Counted from the first letter of the stretch, positions 51,760 to 61,770 are shown. The stretch: 64,000 nt of DNA from UBA10349 sp003485905 (GCA_943787185.1 CALSLL010000004.1:62001-126000); one strand, 5' to 3'. Numbers and translations are program-made. The notes: a model not told the origin generated them from the letters alone.

Positions 51760-52359
51760 ATGGCTATTAGATCTTTACAATCTTTTGTATTTGCATCGTT
51801 AATTATGCTCAGTCTACTTTTCGCGATGAATGCGTTAATTAGCATGAATGAACCTGAGTTGGGCACTAAGGATTCGTTTAAATTGCCAGATTTTGTGCAT
51901 GTTCCCAAGAATGAAGACCCGCAAACGATAACACCTAAGCCAGAGCGCCCTGAAGATGTTCAGGATCAACCTGATACGCCAGAGATTGATGTCACACCTG
52001 ATATTGATATAAACAGCGATATGAATTTAGGTGCTGTCAGGATTGGGATTAATAAGGATATGAAAGGTTTTAATTCAAATGATGGTGAATATTTACCTAT
52101 TTTCAGAGCACCTCCGATCTATCCTCGGCGAGCGCAAGAGCGAGGCTTATGCGGCTGGGTAGAATTGGAGTACACAGTAACGGCAAGCGGAGGAACTCGT
52201 GATGCATTTGTTACTGCGAGCTCATCTGGTATGTTTGAGTCAGCTGCTGTGAAGGCAGCGGGTAAATATAAATATAAGCCACGACAAGTTGGTGGTAAGC
52301 CAGTAGATGTCCCTAACGTCCCGATAAGGATTGTTTTCGAGATGGAAGAAGGCTGCTAA
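51760..52359 (+). CDS. tonB: TonB-type energy transducer
   Basis: A 199-residue protein: membrane anchor (FASLIMLSLLFAMNALI), a short Pro-containing, acidic spacer (about 45-100) and a TonB C-terminal domain (IYPRRAQERGLCGWVELEYTV; AVKAAGKYKYKPRQVGGKP). The short spacer resembles TonB2. It transmits the proton-motive force to TonB-dependent outer-membrane receptors, of which none is in the window. Confidence 0.94.
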   Translation: MAIRSLQSFVFASLIMLSLLFAMNALISMNEPELGTKDSFKLPDFVHVPKNEDPQTITPKPERPEDVQDQPDTPEIDVTPDIDINSDMNLGAVRIGINKDMKGFNSNDGEYLPIFRAPPIYPRRAQERGLCGWVELEYTVTASGGTRDAFVTASSSGMFESAAVKAAGKYKYKPRQVGGKPVDVPNVPIRIVFEMEEGC

Positions 52360-52430
52360 CGCTTATATTTAATAATTGGTTGTAAATATTGTGGCTATTG
52401 ATGCTCAATTCTAGATGCAAGAGGTTTCAT

Positions 52431-53759
52431 ATGAGTACTGTTAAATTGTTTATGAATGTTAAATCAGCAGCGCTAGGTGCTTTGGTCTATGTTTTGGTTT
52501 CCTTCGGTGGTGTTGCACAAGCGCAGCAGGACACTGAAGGGCAGTCTAAACAAAAAGCTGTAAGAATTGAGTCTATCGGACAGAAGCTGATAAAAGACTT
52601 TGAGGCGTTGGCCGAGTTTTTCGAGGCTGAAAACTACGCTGAGGCGACTGTTATTCTAGACAAAATAGCGGCGACTCCTGAGTTAAACAATATCGAAAAT
52701 GCTTACGTAGCGAACTATCGCGGCAATATATGTTTTAGTAGAGATGACTTAAATTGTGCGATTAGAGAGTTTAAGAAAATTCTTGTGACTCCAGATGGCT
52801 TGCCGCCGGCTTTTTATAATCAGATGTTTTATGTGGTCGCACAGGTTTATTTTTCACAGGAAGATTATAGAAATGCGCTCGACTATGCGCAGCAGTGGTT
52901 CCAAACGCAGGAAGATCCACCAGCAGATGCCTACATGCTAGTAGGGCAAGCTCATTACATGCTGCAAGACTATGATGCAGCGTTACCTAACGTTCAAAAA
53001 GGTATTCAAAAGTACGTCGAGTTAGGTTCAGTCCCAAAAGAAGGTTGGTTGAATTTGTTGAGTAGTATCTACCGACAAAAAGATGATTATCCGAATATGC
53101 TGCCAGTGTTGAAACAGCTAGTGGAGCACTACCCAAAGAAGACGTATTTATTGGCCGTCGCTGGTATATACAATGAATTGGAAGAGCAACCAAAAATGTC
53201 TGCGCTTTATCAGGGGATGTATGATCATGGCATTCTGGTGAATGAGTCGGAGATCGTTACACTGGCGTCATTGTTATTGTCACAGGATAGCTACTACAAG
53301 GCAGCGGACATATTGAAAAAGGGATTTGATGATGGTGTTCTTAAAAAAGATCTAAAGAATTATCGTCTGTATTCTCAAGCACTTTATTTGGCAAAAGAAT
53401 ATGAAACTGCCATTGCGCCACTAGAGCAAGCAGCTAAATTAGCCCCTGATGGTAAAATTTATATTCAGCTCGGTCAGTCATTGATGTCACTAGGCCGTTG
53501 GGCTGAAGCAGAAACAGCTATTAAGCAGGGAATTGATAAAGGTAAGTTGGATAATCTTGGCCGTGCTGTATTAGCTCTTGGTTCGGCGCAATTCGAGCAG
53601 AAAAAATATGACACTGCTAAAGCTACTTTTAACAGCGCTGTGAAATTTGATGGTATGTCTAAAGACGCGAATAACTGGGTTAAATATATAGAAGCTGAAG
53701 TTTATAGAATTAAAGAACTTGAAAAACCCATTGTAATTAGCACAGATGTTGAAGTGTAG
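52431..53759 (+). CDS. TPR protein of the TonB2 module
   Basis: A 442-residue exported protein with several tetratricopeptide repeats. I use the ATG at 52431, which has an AAGAGG ribosome-binding sequence and begins a signal peptide (AALGALVYVLVSFGGVAQAQ). TPR genes close TonB2 operons in Vibrio, and this one ends the first module here. Its role is likely protein interaction in the periplasm. The following DUF3450 gene starts 20 bases on. Confidence 0.88.
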   Translation: MSTVKLFMNVKSAALGALVYVLVSFGGVAQAQQDTEGQSKQKAVRIESIGQKLIKDFEALAEFFEAENYAEATVILDKIAATPELNNIENAYVANYRGNICFSRDDLNCAIREFKKILVTPDGLPPAFYNQMFYVVAQVYFSQEDYRNALDYAQQWFQTQEDPPADAYMLVGQAHYMLQDYDAALPNVQKGIQKYVELGSVPKEGWLNLLSSIYRQKDDYPNMLPVLKQLVEHYPKKTYLLAVAGIYNELEEQPKMSALYQGMYDHGILVNESEIVTLASLLLSQDSYYKAADILKKGFDDGVLKKDLKNYRLYSQALYLAKEYETAIAPLEQAAKLAPDGKIYIQLGQSLMSLGRWAEAETAIKQGIDKGKLDNLGRAVLALGSAQFEQKKYDTAKATFNSAVKFDGMSKDANNWVKYIEAEVYRIKELEKPIVISTDVEV

Positions 53760-53778
53760 TCGTAGCCAGAGGTTGAGA

Positions 53779-54609
53779 ATGACTAGTAGAATAATTAAAG
53801 CGGGATTTGTAGCGTTCGCCGAGCGAACAACGCAACAGATCACACAGAGATTCGCGATATTGTTTGCGGTTTGTTCTGTAGCAATAGTTTTGTTGCCAAG
53901 TACGGCATGGGCTGAGCTAACAGATGACGTGATTAATAGTGGATTGCAGAGAACCCGCGATGCGATTGCATCACAGCAAGCTATCGATGAGTTGCAAGAG
54001 GCTACTGATAAGATTATTACGCAATATCAAACGCAAGAGAAAGCGGTAGAAAGCCTTACTAGGTATAACGACCGGCTCCGTAGGACACTGGATGCACAAC
54101 AAGTTGCAATGAATAGTTTGGAGCGATCCATTGAAGATGCTTCGTTAATTGAGCGTCAAATAGTGCCTTTAATGTTACGCATGATTTCTGGTTTAGAGCG
54201 ATTTATTGGGTCAGATGCTCCTTTTAAACTACAGGAGCGCCAAGACCGGGTGGAGCGCATTAAAGGCTATCTTACAAACGCGAATATTTCTGCTGCTGAG
54301 CGATTTCGTCAGGTTCTGGGTGCTTACTCAATTGAAAACGGGTATGGAAATAGTATTGATGTATACAGTGATACTTTGGATCTGACCGGAGAGACTTTAT
54401 CTGTCAACGTCCTACAGGTTGGGCGTTCTGGTTTGTATTATCAAACCTTGGACGGTGATCAATCTGGTTATTGGGACAAAAGTGCAGGTGCGTGGAGCGA
54501 GCTTGATTCTTCTTTTAATGCTGGCATAACACGTGCGATACGTATTACCCAGGGTAAAGAAAGTACAGGTTTGATGTTGCTACCAATTACTGCCCCGGAG
54601 GCATTTTAA
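53779..54609 (+). CDS. DUF3450 family protein, second copy
   Basis: A 276-residue paralog of the gene at 48701. ATG at 53779 is preceded by a purine-rich ribosome-binding sequence; the open frame begins at 53746 inside the TPR gene. Signal peptide to about residue 42 (ending PSTAWAE), then a coiled-coil half (GLQRTRDAIASQQAID...) and RFRQVLGAYSIENGYGN with LDLTGETLSVNVLQVGRSGLYYQTLDG, parallel to the first copy. It opens the partial second module. Confidence 0.9.
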   Translation: MTSRIIKAGFVAFAERTTQQITQRFAILFAVCSVAIVLLPSTAWAELTDDVINSGLQRTRDAIASQQAIDELQEATDKIITQYQTQEKAVESLTRYNDRLRRTLDAQQVAMNSLERSIEDASLIERQIVPLMLRMISGLERFIGSDAPFKLQERQDRVERIKGYLTNANISAAERFRQVLGAYSIENGYGNSIDVYSDTLDLTGETLSVNVLQVGRSGLYYQTLDGDQSGYWDKSAGAWSELDSSFNAGITRAIRITQGKESTGLMLLPITAPEAF

Positions 54610-54610
54610 A

Positions 54611-56071
54611 ATGAATGATTTTTCTATGCTGAAGTGCTCCGTTGCACTAGTTTTTTATACAGTTTTATCGTTCGGGTCTCTAAACCTGAGCGCTCAAGAG
54701 GAGCAAGCGCCAACTGCTGCCCCTGAGCCACAAGAGCGCGTAGCGCAACTTGATGTGGACGCGCTTCTTGCAGATACGTTGCGAATGCAGCAAGAGGACA
54801 ACAACACCAATCAGCAGCGGCAACGTAGATTTGGTGCAGAGCGTGATAAACGTCAGGGCGAGCTGACCGCAATGAGAAATGAGCGCGTCCGTCAAGAGCG
54901 AATCAGTGACGAGTTAGATGCTCAGTTTGCTCAGAACGAAATTGCATTGGAAGATTTGCAAGCGGAATTACGTAAAGAGCTCGGTGATTTACAAGAGCTA
55001 TTTGGGGTCATTCAACAGACCGCTAGTGAAGCTCAAGAGGATTATAAAACCTCTTATATTAGCGCACACTTTCCAGACCGAGCTGATACGCTTCAGCAAA
55101 TGGTTGCCAAGATGGCAAGTTTGACCCAATTGGTGTCGATTGATGAAATTGAAGAGCTTTGGTTTCATTTGCAAAACGACATGATTGAACAAGGTAAAGT
55201 AGTAAAGTTCACTGCGCCTGTTACTTTCAAATCTGGTCAATCAGAGAATCCCGACGGTGACTTGGTAGATGTATTCGTTACTGAAGATCGGGAGGTAACG
55301 CGTGTAGGCGTTTTTAACACGGTAGCCGGAAATGATATAGCTACGTATGACAGTGAGCGCGGTTTGGTTCTCTTGGATCGTCAAATGCCGGGTAGTTACG
55401 TGGATTTATCTAACGGTTTACAAACGTCTAATGCTGGGGTTACATCATTTTTACTTGATCCTACAAAAGGGGCGCTTCTTTCAGCACTGGTTCGAGAACC
55501 AACGTTAATCGAGAAGGTTCAAGAAGGTAAGGTTGTTGGTTATGTGATTATTACTCTCGGTGTGATTGGATTAATAATCGCACTACTTCGAATATTTATC
55601 CTTAGCGGCGTTCAGGCTAAAGTCACTAAACAAAGTAAAAACATCGACAAGCCGCTATCGTCAAATCCGCTAGGGCGGGTAGTTAAGGTGTTTCAGGATA
55701 ATCCCGCATCTGATCCAGAATCTATGGAGCTTAAGCTTTCAGAGGCTATCTTGAAGGAGACACCGAAGCTTAATGCTTGGCTTATGTTCGTGAAAATTAT
55801 AGCAACTGTTGCGCCATTACTTGGTCTGCTAGGTACCGTGACCGGTATGATTCAGACCTTTCAGGCAATTACTTTGTACGGTGCAGGCGATCCTCAAATG
55901 ATGGCGGGTGGTATCTCGCAAGCATTAGTGACAACTGTGCTAGGTTTGGTTGTTGCGCTGCCAACCCTATTTTTACATTGGCTGGCATCTGGTCGAGCCA
56001 AGCGTGTTGAACAGGTCTTGGAAGAAACTACCGCGGGTTTAATCGCAAAACAGATCGAAGCGCACAAATAG
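54611..56071 (+). CDS. ttpC: TtpC-type large ExbB/TolQ protein, second copy
   Basis: A 486-residue paralog of the protein at 49389: signal peptide, Gln/Glu/Arg-rich coiled coil (about 35-170), beta-rich periplasmic part, and the membrane channel (VAPLLGLLGTVTGMIQTFQ; GGISQALVTTVLGLVVALP). It starts one base after the DUF3450 stop, so the two are translated in series. No second small ExbB or TonB gene follows; the next gene is an ExbD. Confidence 0.92.
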   Translation: MNDFSMLKCSVALVFYTVLSFGSLNLSAQEEQAPTAAPEPQERVAQLDVDALLADTLRMQQEDNNTNQQRQRRFGAERDKRQGELTAMRNERVRQERISDELDAQFAQNEIALEDLQAELRKELGDLQELFGVIQQTASEAQEDYKTSYISAHFPDRADTLQQMVAKMASLTQLVSIDEIEELWFHLQNDMIEQGKVVKFTAPVTFKSGQSENPDGDLVDVFVTEDREVTRVGVFNTVAGNDIATYDSERGLVLLDRQMPGSYVDLSNGLQTSNAGVTSFLLDPTKGALLSALVREPTLIEKVQEGKVVGYVIITLGVIGLIIALLRIFILSGVQAKVTKQSKNIDKPLSSNPLGRVVKVFQDNPASDPESMELKLSEAILKETPKLNAWLMFVKIIATVAPLLGLLGTVTGMIQTFQAITLYGAGDPQMMAGGISQALVTTVLGLVVALPTLFLHWLASGRAKRVEQVLEETTAGLIAKQIEAHK

Positions 56072-56150
56072 AGCAAAGATCGATAAATATAAGTCCTCAT
56101 GCGTTATTTCGATAGCGTTTTGACTACTCAATAGCAGAGGTGTTTGAACA

Positions 56151-56561
56151 ATGAAACGACTTGGCAATGCCAAAAAAGAAGAAGAAACAGATATCGACAT
56201 CACTCCGATGTTGGATGTTGTGTTTATTATGTTGATTTTCTTTATCGTTACCGCAAGTTTTGTGAAAGAGTCCGGAATAGGATTGAATAAGCCCGCAGCC
56301 TCTAATGAGCCACCAAACCCCGATGCACCACCACCAATCGTGGTGAGCATTAATAATTTGAGTGAGATACGTATTGATGATCGCTTAGTTGATTTTCGTG
56401 CGGTCAAGCCAACAATAATTCGAATGAAGGCCGAGAGCCCTGAATCTTCAGTTATCGTTAAAGTTGATCCAAAGGCAAAAACTAAAAGTATTGTTGAAGC
56501 CGTTGACGGTATTCGAGATGCGAAAGTACTGACTCCCTCTATATCGATGGAGCCGGGTTAG
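56151..56561 (+). CDS. exbD: ExbD-type protein, second copy
   Basis: A 136-residue ExbD paralog with the same membrane segment (IDITPMLDVVFIMLIFF) and a Pro/Asn-rich start of the periplasmic part (LNKPAASNEPPNPDAPPP). It ends the array and is followed by a terminator. It probably pairs with the second TtpC copy, or with the small ExbB of the first module. Confidence 0.94.
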   Translation: MKRLGNAKKEEETDIDITPMLDVVFIMLIFFIVTASFVKESGIGLNKPAASNEPPNPDAPPPIVVSINNLSEIRIDDRLVDFRAVKPTIIRMKAESPESSVIVKVDPKAKTKSIVEAVDGIRDAKVLTPSISMEPG

Positions 56562-56591
56562 CGTAATCCTTTCCCGTAAAGTTACAATTAG

Positions 56592-56626
56592 AATCCCTTG
56601 AGGTCATTGGTCTCAGGGGATTTTTT
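56592..56626 (+). terminator. Terminator of the TonB/TtpC array
   Basis: AATCCCTTGAG and CTCAGGGGATT form an 11-bp stem with one G-T pair, around a 9-base loop, followed by six Ts. Confidence 0.85.
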
Positions 56627-56659
56627 ATGTTTTAGTAATTAATATACGTTTAAAGCCAA

Positions 56660-56980
56660 ATGAGTGACATTCATGATTTAACCAGCCTAATTGATCAGTT
56701 TTCTCGCAAACAAGGATGGACACGCTTTCATGATCAAAAGAACCTGGTAATGGCGCTTTCGGTAGAAGTTGCTGAGTTAGTGGAGCACTTTCAATGGGAA
56801 GATCCAGCTGCGTTTGATTCGTTTAGTACTGATCGTCGTGAACAAATTGCCATGGAAGCCGCAGATGTTGCGATCTATCTGTTACGATTTTGCTCTGTTT
56901 CAAATATCGATTTACCGGATAGTATTCTTAAGAAGTTACAGAAGAACTCTGAAAGGCTCGAAACACCAGACAAACAGTAA
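56660..56980 (+). CDS. MazG-like nucleotide pyrophosphohydrolase
   Basis: A 106-residue all-alpha NTP pyrophosphatase of the RS21-C6/MazG-like group. The metal-binding acidic pattern is in ALSVEVAELVEHFQWED and the EAADVAIYLLRF helix. Such enzymes remove dCTP or modified nucleotides ('house-cleaning'). It stops two bases before the most likely start of the PBP1b gene. Confidence 0.92.
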   Translation: MSDIHDLTSLIDQFSRKQGWTRFHDQKNLVMALSVEVAELVEHFQWEDPAAFDSFSTDRREQIAMEAADVAIYLLRFCSVSNIDLPDSILKKLQKNSERLETPDKQ

Positions 56981-56981
56981 G

Positions 56982-59363
56982 TTGCCGACTAGAAGATCAA
57001 ACGGTTTAGTAAAGTATTTAGGTTCAAGATGGTTCTCTACTGTCTGGCCGAAGTTAAAACCGTGGCTTAAAAGACTTCTAATAACGTTTGGCGTTATTCT
57101 TGTTGCCGCTGTTGTCTATCTTGATATTACGATCCGAAAGCAATTTGAAGGTGGAAGTTGGGAGATTCCAGCACACGTTTATACACGGCCTTTAGATTTG
57201 TATGTAGGGCTTTCGATCGCGGAATCTAACGTGTTGGATGAGCTAGGAGAGCTAGGGTATCGACCACAAACCGGTGCACCTGAGCCTGGCACTTTTGAGA
57301 GTAGTGGGGGTGGCATAACAATTTACGCGCGTGAATTTCAATTTTGGGATCAATTGAGACTCGCGAGTCGTGTTCGTATTGGTTTTAACCCGGCAAGAAC
57401 CCAAATTACTTCCGTCACTTCTTTGGATGAAAAATTGGGATTATTCCAGCTTGAAGGCAGGCTGTTTGGTAGTGTTTCGCCTTTAAGCCATGAGGATCGT
57501 GAGTTACTAACTCTTGAGCAGATTCCAGAAGGTTTGATTACAGCATTGGTTTCTATAGAAGACCGAAATTTCTTCTCTCACTGGGGTATTTCTCCAATAG
57601 GAATTTTACGTGCAGCCGTAGCAAATTTAGTTCAAGGCCGGGTAGTACAGGGTGGCAGTACGTTAACGCAGCAGTTAGTGAAAAATTACTATTTAACGGC
57701 AGAACGTACTATTTCGCGAAAGCTCGTTGAGCTAGTCATGGCTATACTGCTGGAATTTCACTATAGCAAACACGAGTTATTGCTCGCTTATATCAATGAA
57801 GTCTATCTCGGTCAGGCCGGAAATCGAGCGATCCATGGCTTTGGTTTGGGGTCTCAATTTCTATTTGGGCGACCATTGCAGGAACTAAATGCAGCCGAGC
57901 TTGCGACCTTGGCTGGTATGGTGAAGGGCCCGAACTATTACAATCCACTCAGGCATCCAGAGCGTGCACTTGAACGTAGAAATTTGGTCCTCGAAGTTAT
58001 GCGACAAGAGGGCTTGATTAGCGATGTACAAGCGGGACAACTACAACAAATGCCCCTCGGGACTGGTGGTACCGCGGCCAGGCAGCGCAGAAGTTACCCA
58101 GATTTTCTAGATCTAGTTCGGCAACAACTACGTAAGGACTATCAAGATAATGCGCTTTCTGATGCCGGCTTGCGAATATACACAACCCTTAATCCAAGAA
58201 TCCAGAACTCTGTAGAAAATACTATTAGTAGCCGTTTGGCTCAAATCGAGAAATCGAGATCAATAGATAAGGGCACATTAGAGGCGGCTGCTATAGTTTT
58301 GCGTACTGATAGTGGTGAAGTTGTAGCGTTGGCTGGCGGCCGTGATCGAGGTTTCGCGGGCTATAACAGAGTTCTAGATGCTATCCGTCCTGTCGGCTCT
58401 CTTTTGAAGCCGTTTGTTTATCTAGGTGCCCTTGAACAACCTGAAAAGTATGGGTTAGGAACTCTAATTGCTGATAAAAGTATTACTGTGTCACAAGTCG
58501 GTAGTGAAGACTGGACGCCACAAAATTACAATGGCGAAGAACATGGTCTTGTAACGTTAATCGATGCTCTTAAACACTCGTATAACTTGGCAACTGTAAA
58601 TCTTGGTATGGGTGTTGGATTAGATACATTTTCGCAATTGCTACAACGATTCAAGTATAACGCCAGGGAGCCGATCTATCCCTCTGCGTTTTTAGGTGCA
58701 GTTCCGATGACAGTGATTGAAGTTGCTGATCTTTATTTAACTCTTGCCAATAGCGGTTTTAAAACGCCGACTAAAAGTGTTCGTTCTGTTCTTTCTGATA
58801 GCGGTGACCCTTTAGGTCGATATCCACTTTCTATTGAGCAGGTCGCGAAGCCGGAGTCGATTGCGTTGATAGTTCACGCTATGCAGCAGGTAGTCGAAGA
58901 CGGCACTGCTAACGCTATCGGTGCTAGGTTTGGTCGTGAATTGGGGTATGCAGGTAAAACAGGAACGTCAGATGGCTATCGAGACAGTTGGTACGCAGGT
59001 TTTAGTGGAGAGCACCTAATGGTTGTTTGGGTCGGACGTGACGATAACCAGCCTACTGGACTCTCGGGGGCTACTGCTGCTGCCCATATATGGTCTGATA
59101 CAATTGCTAAGATTAATACACGGTCGCTTAAATCCACGTTGCTAGCCGATATGACTATGGTCTCTATTGATCCTGCTACTGGTATGCAAATTGAAGGTGG
59201 CTGCCCAAATGCCGAAGAATTACCCTATATTGTCGGCTACGAGCCCATGTCTCAGTCGGCCTGTTACGTAGGCGGTAAAACCGAGTCAATATCGAACAAT
59301 AATTCGAGTGGGGCTAAGGCTCGTAAGAGTGTGGGTGATTGGCTCAAAGGTATATTCAAATAA
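56982..59363 (+). CDS. mrcB: Penicillin-binding protein 1B
   Basis: Bifunctional peptidoglycan polymerase and crosslinker. The ORF is open back to 56814 inside the MazG-like gene, but there is no ATG near the N-terminus; TTG at 56982, right after that gene's stop, gives 793 residues and the expected basic segment before the membrane helix (LLITFGVILVAAVVYLD). The GT51 domain has EDRNFFSHWGISPIGI and GGSTLTQQLVKNYYL. The transpeptidase Ser is in RPVGSLLKPFVYL, with SYN in SYNLATVNLG and KTG in AGKTGTSDGYRDSWYAG. The linker UB2H-like domain precedes GT51. Confidence 0.95.
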   Translation: MPTRRSNGLVKYLGSRWFSTVWPKLKPWLKRLLITFGVILVAAVVYLDITIRKQFEGGSWEIPAHVYTRPLDLYVGLSIAESNVLDELGELGYRPQTGAPEPGTFESSGGGITIYAREFQFWDQLRLASRVRIGFNPARTQITSVTSLDEKLGLFQLEGRLFGSVSPLSHEDRELLTLEQIPEGLITALVSIEDRNFFSHWGISPIGILRAAVANLVQGRVVQGGSTLTQQLVKNYYLTAERTISRKLVELVMAILLEFHYSKHELLLAYINEVYLGQAGNRAIHGFGLGSQFLFGRPLQELNAAELATLAGMVKGPNYYNPLRHPERALERRNLVLEVMRQEGLISDVQAGQLQQMPLGTGGTAARQRRSYPDFLDLVRQQLRKDYQDNALSDAGLRIYTTLNPRIQNSVENTISSRLAQIEKSRSIDKGTLEAAAIVLRTDSGEVVALAGGRDRGFAGYNRVLDAIRPVGSLLKPFVYLGALEQPEKYGLGTLIADKSITVSQVGSEDWTPQNYNGEEHGLVTLIDALKHSYNLATVNLGMGVGLDTFSQLLQRFKYNAREPIYPSAFLGAVPMTVIEVADLYLTLANSGFKTPTKSVRSVLSDSGDPLGRYPLSIEQVAKPESIALIVHAMQQVVEDGTANAIGARFGRELGYAGKTGTSDGYRDSWYAGFSGEHLMVVWVGRDDNQPTGLSGATAAAHIWSDTIAKINTRSLKSTLLADMTMVSIDPATGMQIEGGCPNAEELPYIVGYEPMSQSACYVGGKTESISNNNSSGAKARKSVGDWLKGIFK

Positions 59364-59392
59364 ATAATTCTAAAACTTGCGGTCAGACTGAA

Positions 59393-59860
59393 ATGTTTAC
59401 TTTACAGCGAATTTTTATAATTGCTTTTATAGTTTTACTTGAAGCGTGCACTACCACACCTCGCCCTAATAAAAATGTGGTTGTTGATGAAAAAGCTGTT
59501 GGTGATGGTCAAATTGGCGGCTCCTCACAAACTGATGCTGCAATAACCAGCTTGTTTGAGCAATCGCAATCTCAAGTTACTGCTGGGAATTTAGACGAAG
59601 GGGCGAGAGTTCTAGAAAGGGCTCTAAGGATAGAACCAGCCAATCCGCAGACGTGGTATAGAATGGCGAAAATAAAGTATTTACAAAATGACTATGCACA
59701 AGCCGCAGTCACCGCATCGCGCTCAAATACTTTTGCTGGTAGTGATAATGCTCTTAGGCTACTAAATCTAACCCTTATGTTGGATTCATATAGCGCACTC
59801 GGCGACACTGATCAGGCAGCTACGGTTCGTGCGCAAATTGACACAATTCAGCAGCAATAG
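59393..59860 (+). CDS. TPR lipoprotein
   Basis: A 155-residue lipoprotein from the ATG at 59393 (the open frame starts at 59339, overlapping the PBP1b gene). Lipobox IVLLEAC, then a tetratricopeptide part (NLDEGARVLERALRIEPANPQTWYRMAKIKYLQ...). It starts 30 bases after the PBP1b stop, the position often occupied by PBP1b-associated lipoproteins such as CpoB- or LpoB-like factors; similarity to those is not established. Its 3' end faces the CinA-type gene. Confidence 0.8.
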   Translation: MFTLQRIFIIAFIVLLEACTTTPRPNKNVVVDEKAVGDGQIGGSSQTDAAITSLFEQSQSQVTAGNLDEGARVLERALRIEPANPQTWYRMAKIKYLQNDYAQAAVTASRSNTFAGSDNALRLLNLTLMLDSYSALGDTDQAATVRAQIDTIQQQ

Positions 59861-59904
59861 AGTTGCAATCCTGTAACGATTCGGCGTTCCACGTAGGTCG
59901 TACT

Positions 59905-60678
59905 TCAAGCATTCGGTGCGGGCTTGGCATCCAAATCGTACTCGCCGCCAGCGCTTGTTATCATATTTTTTAGATCTTTATCTAATGCTTCAAGCGCTTC
60001 TATATCTGTAGAACGGTAGACTAGGATTACATGGAAACCTCTTCCGTTGGTCATCTGGGGGTAGCTTCCGATATCAATTTGTGGATAACGCGATTGAAGT
60101 TCTGTTAGCGGTTGGGCAAGTACACCTTCGGGTAGATTTGTATGTAATTGTCTACTAGTAGTAATTACCCCATGATTTAAAGTGGGAATTACATCGGAAA
60201 GCATACGTTGCATTATTCTCGGAACACCCGCCATCACTATTATATTGTCAGCAACGTAACCGGGAGCGATTGACGCGGTACTTTCAATTAGTGTCGCTCC
60301 GCGTGGTGTTTTTGCCATGCGTTGCCTAGCGTCATTAAATTCAATACCTTTTTCACGGTAGTAATCGTCCATAGCTTTAAATGCAACGGGGTGTAATTCC
60401 AGTGGTTGGTAAACTGCTGAAGCTACGCATTCTGACGTAATGTCATCATGTGTCGGCCCAATTCCCCCGGTCGTAAAAACATAGTCAAACTGGGTCTTAA
60501 GTACTCGCAGGGTTGAAATGATGGTGTCGTGTACATCAGGGATTACCCTTGCTTCAAGCAATACTATTCCGACTTTGCCTAGGCTGTCCGCTATATACTT
60601 TAAGTTAGCGTCTTGTGTGCGGCCAGAAAGAATTTCGTTGCCAATTAAAACAAGTGCGGCGGATATTTGATCTTTCAT
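59905..60678 (-). CDS. CinA N-terminal-type (molybdopterin-binding-like) protein
   Basis: A 257-residue protein with the MoaB/CinA N-terminal fold: ALVLIGNEILSGRTQDANL, TTGGIGPTHDDITSE and AGVPRIMQRML. Full-length CinA carries an additional C-terminal amidase domain for pyridine-nucleotide recycling; this protein lacks it, as do many stand-alone members. It may act on ADP-ribose or nicotinamide-related substrates. Convergent with the TPR lipoprotein gene. Confidence 0.9.
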   Translation of the reverse strand: MKDQISAALVLIGNEILSGRTQDANLKYIADSLGKVGIVLLEARVIPDVHDTIISTLRVLKTQFDYVFTTGGIGPTHDDITSECVASAVYQPLELHPVAFKAMDDYYREKGIEFNDARQRMAKTPRGATLIESTASIAPGYVADNIIVMAGVPRIMQRMLSDVIPTLNHGVITTSRQLHTNLPEGVLAQPLTELQSRYPQIDIGSYPQMTNGRGFHVILVYRSTDIEALEALDKDLKNMITSAGGEYDLDAKPAPNA

Positions 60679-60972
60679 GTATTACGTACCGAAGTATGGG
60701 TGTTGATAGTTTAGGTTGAGTGTACTGTCAGTTATTTGTAGGTTTAGCAGTGCTTTGAATCATTTTGAGCTGCTATACAGCCTGCAGTTTAGCGCTACCA
60801 TATAGCGCTGTCATAAATAACAGTGCCTTATCCCACCTGAACCTTATTTTTCATTAGTTAGCAGTGGTTTCAGTGAAGACTGACCTTGAGTTGAGTTTTT
60901 CTAATCGCTTACATATAAAAGCAAAGGTGATTAGTCGCAGTTTGTCGAGCGGCTAAACTAGCTCGCATAAAA

Positions 60973-61770
60973 TTATGAATTTGTGTTTAGAATAGACAGC
61001 GCATTTTCAGTGCTTCTAATGGCTATTTCCTCAGGCGTGGACTTGCGAATTCTCGCGAGTGTATCGAGAATTTCAATTAAGTGCTCGGGACTATTTAGAG
61101 GAGGTCTATTTTTATCTTTTGAGCGGGAACGAAGACTTTCAACGGCCATATCGGGCGCATCAGTCTCTAGTACGATGCTATTACTAGGTAGGTCTTTTGC
61201 AAGAGCTCTAATTTTTCGTGCTTGAGGCCAGGTAACCGCACCGCCGATACCCAGCTTGAAACCGAGCATGTTATAGCGTCGTGCATGATCGAGCGAGCCA
61301 TTGAACGCGTGGACAATCCCGCCTTGTATTAGATTGCTTTCTAAGCATTCCAATACTTGATCATGAGCTTTCCGAACGTGTAATATCACCGGCAATTGAT
61401 ACTTTTTGGCCAGTTTAAGTTGTGCGACAAAAAGGTAGTTCTGACGTTGTTTGTCCAACCCTTTAAGATAAAAATCCAGACCTATTTCTCCAAGCGCTGC
61501 GGGGCGATCTTTGTTCAGAAGATCATCTAACGCGTCTAAATGCGCATCCTGATGATTATTTAAAAAGGCCGGGTGTAACCCAAAAGCTTTGAAAAAGTGG
61601 ACTACAGAACTATTTAATGCCGCCAGCTTAGCCCAGCCGCTATATTCGACAGAGGGAACTACTATTTTAGTTATATTTGCTTGATGGCAGCGCTCTAGTA
61701 TCTCGTCCCGGTCATGATCAAAAATGTTGAAATCAATGTGGCAGTGGGTGTCTATTAACTCTTGTGGCAT
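60973..61770 (-). CDS. TatD family metal-dependent hydrolase
   Basis: A TatD-type amidohydrolase with DNase activity in studied members. The HxH metal motif is in LIDTHCHIDF near the N-terminus, with EIGLDFY, HVRKAH, and LETDAPDMA as the other metal sites. ATG 61770 (265 residues) places the HxH about 10 residues in, as usual; the frame continues to a TTG at 61797 that adds nine residues. It stands alone, 294 bases upstream of the CinA-type gene. Confidence 0.93.
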   Translation of the reverse strand: MPQELIDTHCHIDFNIFDHDRDEILERCHQANITKIVVPSVEYSGWAKLAALNSSVVHFFKAFGLHPAFLNNHQDAHLDALDDLLNKDRPAALGEIGLDFYLKGLDKQRQNYLFVAQLKLAKKYQLPVILHVRKAHDQVLECLESNLIQGGIVHAFNGSLDHARRYNMLGFKLGIGGAVTWPQARKIRALAKDLPSNSIVLETDAPDMAVESLRSRSKDKNRPPLNSPEHLIEILDTLARIRKSTPEEIAIRSTENALSILNTNS

